From Patescibacteria group bacterium UBA6263 (GTDB taxonomy: Bacteria > Patescibacteriota > Gracilibacteria > Absconditabacterales > Absconditicoccaceae), in NCBI GenBank assembly GCA_002441085.1, contig DJVF01000001.1:1-8930 (forward strand): a stretch of 8,930 bases of DNA. Reading direction: 5' to 3'. The notes under the pieces are model-generated. The model worked only from the letters and a program-made list of their open reading frames with translations. It was not told the DNA's origin and did not search any database. Of the stretch, positions 1 to 6,402 are shown piece by piece. A program made the translations under genes and the position numbers. The stretch's first letter is position 1, and each line of letters starts with the position of its first letter.

Positions 1-1047
1 GAAGTATTTTTGAATTATGTGATAGTGGGTAATACTGTGTATGATTATTTGATTATGTTGGGTATAGCTTTGGTATTGTATGTGTTGCTTATGTTATTTA
101 GAGGATATCTCTTGAAAAAAGCTATACTTTTGGCAGAAAAAACTCAATATAAACGAGATGATTTGATTGTCAAAAAATTAAATTCAATATCTAGACTTTT
201 TTATATTGTTGTTTTGATATATATACCTTTACAATATATAAATATACACCCAACTTTGGATCGTATTGTATATATTTGTTTTTTGTCTGTTATATTGCGA
301 GAGATTTCTAATGTATTTGTTGCTATGCTGAAATATGTTTTGGATCATACGATGTATAAAAACAAAAGTGATAAAAAAGATGTAACTAAAATTAATTTAT
401 TTTATCTGATTGCCAAAATTTTTATTTATATCATTGTTTGATTGTTTCTTTTATCAAATTTGTGAATTGAAGTAACTCCGTTGATAGCGAGTCTGTGAGT
501 GTTGTGAATATGAGTTGCTTTTGCTTTGCAAAAAATTTTATGAGATATTTTTGCTTCATTTAGTATATTTTTTGATAGACCGTTTGAGATATGAAATTTT
601 GTAGTAATAGGTGAGGATAGTGGAATAGTCAAAGATATAGGAATAAAATCTACTCGTATACAGACTTTGCAATGACAAGAATTGATCGTTCCTAATTCAG
701 AAATGACAGAAATAAGAATAAATAATTATGGTAAAATGAAAAAAAGAAGAGCTTCTTTTGATATAGGGGTAGTATATCATACAGATCCTTGACTGTTGGA
801 AAAGATTCCAGATCTTATAAAAACAATTATAGATAAAACAGAAAATGCTGAATTTGATAGAACTCATTTTGTTTCATTTGGGCCATCTTCTTTGAATTTT
901 GAGGTGGTTTATTATATTTGAATAAGTGATTTTAGGATATATAAGGATGTTCATCAATCTATATGATTGAATATAATTAAATTGTTTAAGAAAAAATGAA
1001 TAGAATTTGCTTATCCTACTCAAAGTCTATATATAAAAAAACAATAA
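1..1047 (+). CDS. MscS-family mechanosensitive ion channel (5' end probably truncated by window)
   Basis: Inner-membrane channel that opens under membrane tension to release solutes during osmotic downshock. The frame is open to the left edge; a TTG at 10 could start a 345-residue protein, but no ATG lies near, so the true start may be just upstream. Numbering from TTG10: hydrophobic segments lie near residues 12-32, 62-82, 85-112 and 127-152, followed by the pore-lining helix near 155-186 with the pattern GVLGIGVAFALQKILGD and then FFDRPFEIG, hallmarks of the MscS core. A beta domain (about 187-240, including TLQGQELIVPNSEM) and a C-terminal alpha/beta domain follow, ending at TAA. Twelve in-frame UGA codons (first at 439) fall at expected glycines, including several in the pore helix. 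It is probably co-transcribed with the deaminase gene 32 nt downstream. Seen: fold pattern and UGA codons. Inferred: the start. Confidence 0.9.
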
Positions 1048-1079
1048 ATAATTGTTTATATTTTATTTGTTTTGTTTAA

Positions 1080-1562
1080 ATGAAAAAAATTAAAAGTAAA
1101 AATTTATCTTTGGAACAGATACATGCATTGTTGGATATGGCCAAAAAAACTCGTAACTTTGCATTTTCACATCGTTCTATGCACAAAATTTGAGCTAGTG
1201 TATTGACGTCTGATGGTAAGATTTTTGGTGGATGTAATATAGAAAGCGTAATTAGTGGTCTAGGAACTTGTGCTGAACGTTGTGCTGTAGATAATGCAGT
1301 AGCTCATGGATATTATGATATAGTAGCTGTGTGTACAATAGATTCTGCATTTACTCCTACTTGTGGAGCTTGTTTGCAATATATTTTATTGTTTTCTCAG
1401 GTATCAAATAAAGAAATAATCTTGATAAATGGTGATACCAAAGGTAACTATGAAATAAAAACTTTGAGTGAGCTATTGCCAGAATGATACAAAACACAAA
1501 GCAATTTGAAAGCTATAAGATCTTATAGTAAAATAAAAATTAATCGTAAAATCTGAAATTAA
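1080..1562 (+). CDS. cdd: Cytidine deaminase
   Basis: Zinc enzyme converting cytidine/deoxycytidine to uridine/deoxyuridine in pyrimidine salvage, in the cytoplasm. The 160-residue product shows the family signature: FGGCNIES, then GTCAERCAV with zinc ligand C64 and proton-shuttle E66, then TCGACLQ with ligands C95 and C98. The residue before the second cysteine pair is Thr instead of the usual Pro, and Arg of the usual CRQ is Leu. The protein is somewhat longer than the typical ~130 residues, with extra residues at both ends. Three UGA codons are read as Gly (codons 38, 136 and 159); without recoding the N-terminal 38 residues and the tail would be lost. ATG at 1080 begins MKKIKSKNLS; no Shine-Dalgarno is visible. 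It lies 32 nt after the MscS gene, so an operon is likely. Assignment to this family is firm; preference for cytidine over related substrates is by similarity only. Confidence 0.88.
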
Positions 1563-1724
1563 ATTTTATAATAAATTGGTTATTATGAGCTGTATCCCAT
1601 AACTCATATTAAATAAATTATACCCATAATAAGTAAGAAATAGAACATATTGTCTGGATGTACCATAGTCCTTTTTGTAAACAATAAAAATGTATGATAA
1701 AATCAATTGTGTCCTTATATTTTG

Positions 1725-1766
1725 TCAAGTCAAGCTCTATAAATTGATATTTTTTTTGTGACTTGA
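1725..1766. repeat. 8-bp inverted repeat in the intergenic region before the SLH-esterase gene
   Basis: TCAAGTCA (1725-1732) and TGACTTGA (1759-1766) are perfect reverse complements around a 26-nt AT-rich spacer that includes a run of eight T. It lies in the 258-nt gap 1563-1820 between the deaminase and the SLH-esterase. A weaker pairing, TTATTATG (about 1580) with CATAATAA (about 1625), lies closer to the deaminase stop and may help terminate it. No convincing promoter hexamer pair and no gene were found in the gap. Confidence 0.35.
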
Positions 1767-1820
1767 TATATAGGTTGATATACTCATACTATAGATAATT
1801 TTATACTGTTTGTATCGTGG

Positions 1821-3215
1821 ATGAAAAAATTTGTTTGAAAAAATAGATTGTTTGGGTTTGTATTTATTATTTTTGTTTGATTGTTTGTGGTATATCCATT
1901 TGATTTGAATGCAAACACAAATCTATCAGATATAAATTGATATAAGTATCGTGAAAGTATATCGTTTCTGTATGATAATGGAGTAGTGCAATGATATCCC
2001 AATGGGACATTTGGACCTAATCTAGAAATCAATCGTGCTGAAATAATGAAAATTATCCTTGAGGCTAGCTTGGATGAAGATGTCTTTACCTGATCCAATT
2101 GTTTTGTGGATGTGAAAAATGATCGATATGCTAAGTATGTGTGTTATGCAAAACAACAAGGAATGATCAAATGATATACCGATTGAACATTTAAGCCAAT
2201 GCAAAAAGTAATATTTGCTGAAGCATTGAAGATGTGATTGGAATGATTTGATATAGATACAAATGATGCTGGTAAAGAAGATTGGTATCAGCCTTATATA
2301 GATTGGGGACATAATAATAATATTTTTTCTAGATATTCGATCATACCTACTAAAAATATGACTCGTGGAGAAGCTACATATTTGTTGCATCAGTTAATGT
2401 TGGAGAGGATGTGAGCTAGAGATTTTGTCAATCAACGTGATGTAGCTTCTGTGGGCTGTGGTAAGGATGCTCCTACTAATGTGCCTAGTTCATCTATAGT
2501 AAACTGACAATTGCGTAATTATATTACTGTAATCGGTAATAAATATGACAAAAATACTCCTATGAAAATAATATTTGCTTTCCATGGTCGTACCAATCCC
2601 AATACTATGGTGCGTACTTACTATGATATAGAAAAAGAATCACAGGATAATGCAATTATTATTTATCCTGCTGGATTGCCAGAGCAGTGACCTAGTCGCA
2701 ACTGGAGTAATCCATGAGATAAAAAATCTGAATTGAGAGATTTTGCTTTGTTTGATCAATTGCTTGAAGAATTTGAAAATAATTATTGTATAAATAAGGA
2801 TCAGGTTTTTGTGGTAGGACATTCATTGGGTGCTTGGTTTAGCAATAGTTTATCATGTGCCCGTGGTGATGTGATTCGTGCGATTGCTAGCGTAGGTGGT
2901 GGAACCACTATCAATGATTGTAATGGCCCTGTAGCCGCAATGATAATGCAAAATCCTGATGATAATTTGAGTCCTTATAGAGAATGAGTGGTGGCTCGTG
3001 ATCAGCTATTGAAACAAAATGCTTGTTGAGAATCTACAAAATCTGTCGGTCCAATATTATGAAATTGTGTAGAATATACTGACTGTATAAAAGATGCACC
3101 AGTGATATGGTGTCCTCACTCAGATTCTATCAGTGAACAATGAACATATTATCCCCATACTTGGCCAGATTTTGCTGGTGAATATATTTGGGATTTTTTT
3201 GCAGCACAAAAATAA
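1821..3215 (+). CDS. SLH-domain protein fused to an alpha/beta-hydrolase esterase (PHB depolymerase/feruloyl-esterase-like)
   Basis: Predicted exported, surface-attached hydrolase of 464 residues. Residues 9-31 form a signal peptide or N-terminal anchor (RLFGFVFIIFVGLFVVYPF). Three SLH-type repeats follow: about 42-90 (NGVVQGYPNGTFGPNLEINR), about 95-142 (GMIKGYTDGTFKP) and a more degenerate one about 155-195 (PTKNMTRGEATYLL). SLH repeats commonly bind the cell envelope polymer. From about residue 220 an esterase domain resembles the PHB depolymerase/LpqC/CE1 group: FAFHGRTNP (oxyanion region), IIIYPAGLPEQGPSRNW, nucleophile S335 in GHSLG, candidate acid D380/D381 and candidate H446 in YPHTW. 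Six or more cysteines in this half could form disulfides outside the cell. Seventeen UGA codons are read as Gly. The substrate is unknown: polyester, feruloyl-polysaccharide or another ester are all possible. The Lmo0937-like gene begins 32 nt downstream. Confidence 0.82.
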
Positions 3216-3247
3216 ATATATAATTTATTTTCTAAAATATTATTACT

Positions 3248-3388
3248 ATGCTGGAAACTATTGCTATTATTTTGGTGGTTCTTTGGTTGGTTGGATTGAT
3301 ATCCTCTTATACTTTGGGTGGATTTATCCACATACTTATTGTAATTGCGCTTGTATTGTTTATTCTTAGAGCAATTAGACGTAAATAA
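3248..3388 (+). CDS. Lmo0937-like small membrane protein
   Basis: A 46-residue protein beginning MLETIAIILVVLWLVGLISS, with two hydrophobic segments (about 4-19 and 26-42) separated by SYTLGGFIH and ending in the basic tail RAIRRK. The sequence closely follows the pattern of the small Lmo0937/DUF5670 membrane proteins found in many bacteria; their function is unestablished, though they are often associated with stress conditions. It contains no UGA codon; its three glycines use GGA or GGT. It sits 32 nt after the SLH-esterase and 58 nt before the GIY-YIG gene, all in the same direction. The call rests on recognised sequence pattern and length. Confidence 0.8.
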   Translation: MLETIAIILVVLWLVGLISSYTLGGFIHILIVIALVLFILRAIRRK

Positions 3389-3446
3389 TTTTTTGGGAAA
3401 CTACAATTATGTTGTATCGATATAATTTTATTATATTACAAAAATA

Positions 3447-3713
3447 ATGCGGTCTGTCTATATACTTAGATGTAGCGATAGTACTTTGTATACTGGGATA
3501 GCCAAAGATTTGGATAAAAGAATTGCTGATCATAACTATTCCAAAATTTGAGCCAAATATACCAAGGGTAGACGTCCAGTAAAATTGGTTTGGAGTCAAA
3601 AAGTAAAAGATAGAAATGAAGCATCTAGACTAGAATTGCAAATAAAAAAATTTTGAAAAGAAAAAAAAGAAATGATAGTTCTTAGACAAATAAAGACTCA
3701 CTTTAAGAAATAA
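3447..3713 (+). CDS. Single-domain GIY-YIG nuclease-like protein (UPF0213/YhbQ type)
   Basis: An 88-residue protein consisting almost entirely of a GIY-YIG domain: SVYILRCSDSTLYTGIAKDL carries both halves of the name motif (VYI and YTG), followed by R25 in DKRIADHN, the GRRPVKLVW strand, and a conserved Glu in NEASRLELQIK. Length and domain layout match the UPF0213/YhbQ family, which are stand-alone GIY-YIG proteins with proposed but poorly defined DNA-nuclease roles. Two UGA codons are read as Gly (residues 35 and 70). The start at ATG 3447 gives the family-typical N-terminus MRSVYIL. The C-terminal tail is lysine-rich. The EamA-like transporter gene begins 63 nt downstream. The domain is certain; the cellular role is not. 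Confidence 0.88.
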
Positions 3714-3730
3714 ATTTAATTGATTTTTTG

Positions 3731-3745
3731 TATAGATAATCTATA
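3731..3745. promoter_or_regulatory. 15-bp palindrome upstream of the EamA-like gene (possible operator)
   Basis: TATAGATAATCTATA is a perfect 7-bp inverted repeat around a single central A, in the 63-nt gap before the transporter. A second small dyad (ATTGATTTCAAT) and a TATAAT hexamer follow before the ATG. The size and position would fit a dimeric repressor site overlapping a promoter, but AT-rich DNA produces such dyads by chance. Confidence 0.3.
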
Positions 3746-3776
3746 TTGATTTCAATTATTTTATAATATATCAAGA

Positions 3777-4715
3777 ATGATTTATTTGTTATTATTAGCT
3801 CCTGTATTATTTAATACAACAGGAATAATTGATACATTTCTTACAAAACTATTCAAAAAAAAGGAAAATGAATGACTAATACATAATAGTATTTCTTCAC
3901 TAATGATTATTTGATGAGTCATCACATTAATTGTATCATTGATATTATTCCCATTTATTTATAAGACTTTTTCTACAATATCAGCCTGAGCTACAATTAT
4001 TCTGATTCTTGCATGAGTAGTATATTGACTCGCAGCACGACCATATTTCAAAGCGTTGTATGCAGAAAAAATAGAAAATATAATTCCGTTGCTTCAGACA
4101 ATCCCTATTTTTTCATATGTTTTTGGACTTATATTTTTATGAGAAGCTATAACTACTCAGCAGATCATATTAATGATTATAATTGTAATTTGTACATGAT
4201 TGTTTTCACGAAATATACATACAAAAAAATGGAATATAAAGTGATTTATATTTGCTATTAGTAGTAGTATGTTATATGGATTGAGTTATGTCTTGTTTAA
4301 ATGATGATGATGAGAAACTACTCATGTATGGTTAGCATTTTTTCGAGAACATATTGGTGTAACTTTAGCTTGTCTTGCATTTGCATTAATTAGCAGAAAT
4401 AGAAAAAGTACTTATTCATACTTTATAAACAAATGACTGAAATTTTGAATTTTAAATGTAAGTAATGAACTGTTTTATATTGTATGAATTATGATAATAG
4501 GTTATTTGTCATTGATATATCCAGTTGCAATAATTTCTACAATATCAAACTGACTTCAGCCAATAATATGATTTATAATGGTGCGATTGGCTTATAAATT
4601 TCTTCCTAGTTATTTTGAGTGGGAATATAGTAAAAAAGAACTAATACGAAAAATATTATTATCTATATTATGTTTTTGATTATTATGATATTTTTTCTAT
4701 ATAAGTTGAATATAA
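3777..4715 (+). CDS. EamA/DMT-superfamily transporter-like membrane protein
   Basis: A 312-residue, very hydrophobic protein with about ten predicted membrane helices, matching the usual size of drug/metabolite transporters, which have two five-helix EamA halves. The first half contains the segment running from ARPYFKALYAEKI through PLLQTIPIFSYVFGLIFLGE, the typical helix 3-4 pattern ending in a Glu; the second half contains ISSSMLYGLSYVLFK and LSLIYPVAIISTISNGLQP. The substrate cannot be told from sequence. Twenty-one UGA codons are read as Gly, more than in any other gene here; four are consecutive (4302-4313), giving GGGG at residues 176-179 in the loop before the THVWLAF helix. ATG 3777 starts directly with the first membrane helix. 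The stop TAA abuts the first 66-bp repeat. Confidence is high for a multispanning transporter, moderate for the family. Confidence 0.75.
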
Positions 4716-4779
4716 AAAATCACGACCTAAATCGTTAATTTCTATAATTCTTAGTTATTATTTCCTATTTGGTGGAGAT
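4714..4779 (-). repeat. ssrA-tail repeat, copy A
   Basis: A 66-bp sequence that aligns without gaps to the ssrA 3' end and terminator (copy C, 5889-5954), differing at 9 positions. Read on the minus strand it begins with the last 10 nt of tmRNA (ATCTCCACCA), continues through the shared spacer, and ends in a terminator-like hairpin (stem ACGA/TCGT, weakened by a mismatch) followed by a T run. No minus-strand gene lies upstream for it to terminate, so it is probably a relic rather than a working terminator. It starts 2 nt before the end of the transporter stop codon. Confidence 0.8.
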
Positions 4780-4826
4780 AAATAAAAAAATGTCTCTTGC
4801 TATACAGTTTGATAAGGGGATAATGT

Positions 4827-4854
4827 TTGTATTGAGTTTTGATAAAGATAATAT
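4827..4854 (+). promoter_or_regulatory. Possible promoter for the lipoprotein gene
   Basis: TTGTAT (4827-4832) and TAATAT (4849-4854) are separated by 16 nt, placing a start of transcription about 16-18 nt before the lipoprotein ATG at 4878. Both hexamers are imperfect sigma-70 matches in AT-rich DNA, so support is weak. Confidence 0.3.
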
Positions 4855-4877
4855 TTTTATTTAAAAAAAATCTCAAA

Positions 4878-5150
4878 ATGAAAAAAATACAAATCATTGT
4901 ATTGGCACTGTTTACTGTAATAATACTTGTAGGATGTTCAAATAATCAAGATAAGCAAATTCAACAACAAAATACATTGTTGCAACAGCATCCCAATCTA
5001 CAGTATATAAATACTGACACACCAGGTTATGTAACAGATACTGACACAACACTCAATTCCAATACAACGGGTAGTACCAAAACAATACCTTTTGATGCAG
5101 TAGCTCCAGCCAACAATAACTATACTACTAACGAATTTAATAATCGATAA
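4878..5150 (+). CDS. Small lipoprotein of unknown function
   Basis: A 90-residue protein with a classic lipoprotein signal: MKK, a hydrophobic stretch (residues 4-18), then the lipobox LVGC with C20 as the acylation site. The mature part is low-complexity and rich in Asn, Gln and Thr (for example QDKQIQQQN, TDTDTTLNSNTTG), with few charges and no recognisable domain; it would sit outside the membrane, possibly as a flexible spacer or adhesive tail. The reading frame stays open upstream to 4839, but ATG 4878 places the signal peptide correctly at the N-terminus. Its few glycines use GGA/GGT and no UGA. It lies alone between repeat copies A and B, in the opposite orientation to ssrA and the Nudix gene, as if carried in with the repeats. 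Lipoprotein status is clear; function is unknown. Confidence 0.72.
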   Translation: MKKIQIIVLALFTVIILVGCSNNQDKQIQQQNTLLQQHPNLQYINTDTPGYVTDTDTTLNSNTTGSTKTIPFDAVAPANNNYTTNEFNNR

Positions 5151-5184
5151 TTTTCTAGATAATAAAAGAGAATAAAAAATAAAT

Positions 5185-5250
5185 AAAAAATCACGACCGG
5201 AATCGTGAGTTTCTATGATTATTAATTGTTATTTCCTATTTGTTGGAGTC
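5185..5250 (-). repeat. ssrA-tail repeat, copy B, carrying a minus-strand terminator
   Basis: Second ungapped 66-bp copy, 53 of 66 positions identical to copy C. The part corresponding to the tmRNA acceptor end is degraded (GACTCCAACA instead of ATCTCCACCA), while the hairpin is perfect: TCACGA (5191-5196), 6-nt loop, TCGTGA (5203-5208). On the minus strand the hairpin is followed by a long T-rich run (complement of 5175-5190), making this a good Rho-independent terminator for the Nudix gene. Confidence 0.82.
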
Positions 5251-5407
5251 GCTAATTTATTTTCTGAAACTTATAGGTTGGACTATAGCGAGATCTTAGA
5301 AGAGGTCTATAGATTTTGAGGGTTTGGGATGATGCTGGAAAAGAGGGGAGTCTTGGAAGGAGTCTAGATTGGAAGGTGATTGGATCAGTAGATAGGAGAT
5401 GAATATA
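5209..5407 (-). other. Long untranslated tail of the Nudix gene with a purine/pyrimidine-skewed segment
   Basis: About 200 nt separate the Nudix stop from the terminator hairpin. From about 5275 to 5400 the plus strand is strongly purine-rich and less AT-rich than its surroundings, with imperfect direct repeats of the type GGAGTCT...TTGGAAGG and an imperfect hairpin at 5283-5312. Both strands have short open frames across it under table 25, but none has a start, a family pattern or a length that I can support. It could be a long 3' UTR, a small RNA sharing the terminator, or the remains of a gene. Confidence 0.4.
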
Positions 5408-5824
5408 TTACAACAAAGATAATAACAATTCTTTATTAGTATGGTCGCTTACAGAAAGATTTTGTAATTCTTCTTTAGAACACCATTTGTATTCCTCGTA
5501 TACTCATTCTTCTAGAACGATATCAAAAGGATTATCGAAAGAGAGGAGGTAGAAGACGTTTACTACACCATCAAATTGTCATCATTTAGGGAAATGTTTG
5601 ATTTCTACATGAACGAGTTTAGGTTTCTTATCTCATAAAACATTGCCTGTTTCTTCTAGAAATTCTCTGTGAATAGTATTATCAAGATTTTCTCAAATAT
5701 CTACAGCTCAGCCAATAAGATTGAATGTATCCTTGTTTTTTGCTCTAATAAGTAAGATAGAATTATTGGCTATACAAACAAGTTTTACAGATGCTCTGTG
5801 AGATGCATTTTGGGGATCAGACAT
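5408..5824 (-). CDS. Nudix (NUDIX) hydrolase
   Basis: A 138-residue cytoplasmic hydrolase that would cleave nucleoside diphosphates linked to another moiety, using divalent metal. The Nudix box G-x5-E-x7-REU-x-EE-x-G is complete at residues 39-60: G39, AVDIG, E45, NLDNTIH, REF (53-55), LEETG, with metal-binding E57/E58 (EE) and E54. The N-terminal strand (SVKLVCIANNSILLIRAKN) and the later VYEEYKWCSKEEL segment, which often places a substrate-facing Glu/Trp, also fit. Six UGA codons are read as Gly, including the glycine before the box and two consecutive ones at 81-82. ATG at 5824 gives a compact single-domain protein of normal length. The substrate is unpredictable; housecleaning of oxidised or non-canonical nucleotides is possible. 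It lies between repeat copies B and C and uses the copy B terminator. Confidence 0.88.
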
Positions 5825-5888
5825 GATAGTATAGATAGATAAAATATTATTGTGAAATTTATTTAATTAGTATTTGTTTACAAGAAAT

Positions 5889-5911
5889 AAAAAAACACGA
5901 TTTAGCTCGTG
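5889..5911 (-). terminator. Rho-independent terminator of ssrA
   Basis: On the minus strand, hairpin CACGA-GCTAAA-TCGTG (complement of 5896-5911) is followed by seven T (complement of 5889-5895), about 33 nt past the tmRNA CCA end. The stem is only 5 bp but the U run is clean, and the same arrangement recurs in repeat copy B. Confidence 0.75.
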
Positions 5912-5954
5912 AATTTCTATAATTGTTAATTGTTATTTCCTATTTGGTGGAGAT
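5889..5954 (-). repeat. ssrA-tail repeat, copy C (native copy joined to ssrA)
   Basis: This is the copy physically continuous with an intact tmRNA gene: its last 10 positions are the 3' end of ssrA and the rest is spacer plus terminator. Copies A and B match it without gaps over 66 bp, then diverge immediately on both sides. Confidence 0.8.
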
Positions 5955-6310
5955 GATGGGATTCGAACCCATGTCTAAAAGGCATAAACAATAATTTCTA
6001 CCGCAATAGCTTATTAACTAAGCTGATTTTTTTATGTTACTTTTGAAGCTTACTTTAGCCAACAAGCAGGCATAGGTTTTTACAAAAGCAACGAGCTTTC
6101 CTACTTAGGTCGACCTTGCGTTTAGTAGGAGTCAATGGCAAGGTTAGTTACTGGCTTGATTAAGCGTAAGCTTTCACAAGTTCAGCTCTTCAAAGAAGAG
6201 ATTTTGATGCGTTTGCATTTTGGTTTGAACGAAGATTAGTCTCATTGCGTTCATAGAGTAGCGGCTATCATCATCTATGAGATCCTCCTATCAAATCCAG
6301 AAGCATCCCC
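5945..6310 (-). ncRNA. ssrA: Transfer-messenger RNA (tmRNA)
   Basis: One-piece tmRNA of about 366 nt that rescues stalled ribosomes with SmpB. The 5' end reads GGGGATGCTTCTGGATTTGA, including the conserved tmRNA/tRNA-like GGATTTGA element; the 3' end reads GGGTTCGAATCCC (T arm) then ATCATCTCCACCA. The 5' GGGGATG pairs with 3' CATCTCC over 7 bp (one G-U), and CCA is encoded. The body carries a tag reading frame at 6216-6160 (listed separately), preceded by a sequence ending AAAAT just before GCAAACGCA, similar to the resume point of well-known tmRNAs. A hairpin CTCTTC/GAAGAG lies inside the tag, at the place of helix 5. A promoter-like sequence lies 46 nt upstream and a terminator 33 nt downstream. 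Its last nucleotides are duplicated in repeats A and B. Confidence 0.95.
6160..6216 (-). other. tmRNA proteolysis-tag reading frame containing an in-frame UGA
   Basis: Starting at the likely resume codon GCA (6216-6214), the frame encodes ANASKSLL, then UGA (6192-6190), then RAELVKAYA and TAA (6162-6160). With UGA as Gly the tag is ANASKSLLGRAELVKAYA, 18 residues with an Ala-Tyr-Ala end, similar in style to other tags that end in small or hydrophobic residues. Under the standard code it would be 8 residues ending Leu-Leu. The UGA lies in the 3' arm of the small hairpin that resembles helix 5, where many tmRNAs carry their stop. The choice of frame is inferred from the GCAAAC start and the alanine-rich end. 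Confidence 0.6.
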
Positions 6311-6355
6311 AAGAAACGCTAAAACGCTGAAATGTAACAACGTATAAGCGATAAT

Positions 6356-6383
6356 CTTATAATTATTTGCTATAAAAAGTCAA
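6356..6383 (-). promoter_or_regulatory. Promoter of ssrA
   Basis: On the minus strand TTGACT (complement of 6378-6383) and TATAAG (complement of 6356-6361) are 16 nt apart. Transcription would begin about 6349, leaving a leader of roughly 39 nt for RNase P to remove before the mature 5' end at 6310. It lies in the 92-nt gap after the helicase stop. Confidence 0.6.
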
Positions 6384-6402
6384 TCTCAACTGTATAACAA
6401 AA

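Noticed and set aside
4839..4877. Upstream extension of the lipoprotein frame to 4839
   Set aside because: It would put 13 residues ahead of a textbook signal peptide; ATG 4878 is the natural start.
5250..5407. A gene downstream of Nudix on the minus strand, or a C-terminal extension of Nudix
   Set aside because: Nudix ends at a TAA at normal family length; the open frames beyond have no start and no recognisable pattern, and openness follows from the base skew.
4714..5954. CRISPR array
   Set aside because: Only three degenerate 66-bp units with unequal intervals of several hundred bp that contain genes; no short regular spacers and no cas genes.
6160..6220. Alternative tag frames of tmRNA
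   Set aside because: The other two frames give a basic peptide of over 30 residues and a peptide ending QASN; neither begins with the GCAAAC resume pattern nor ends like a degron.
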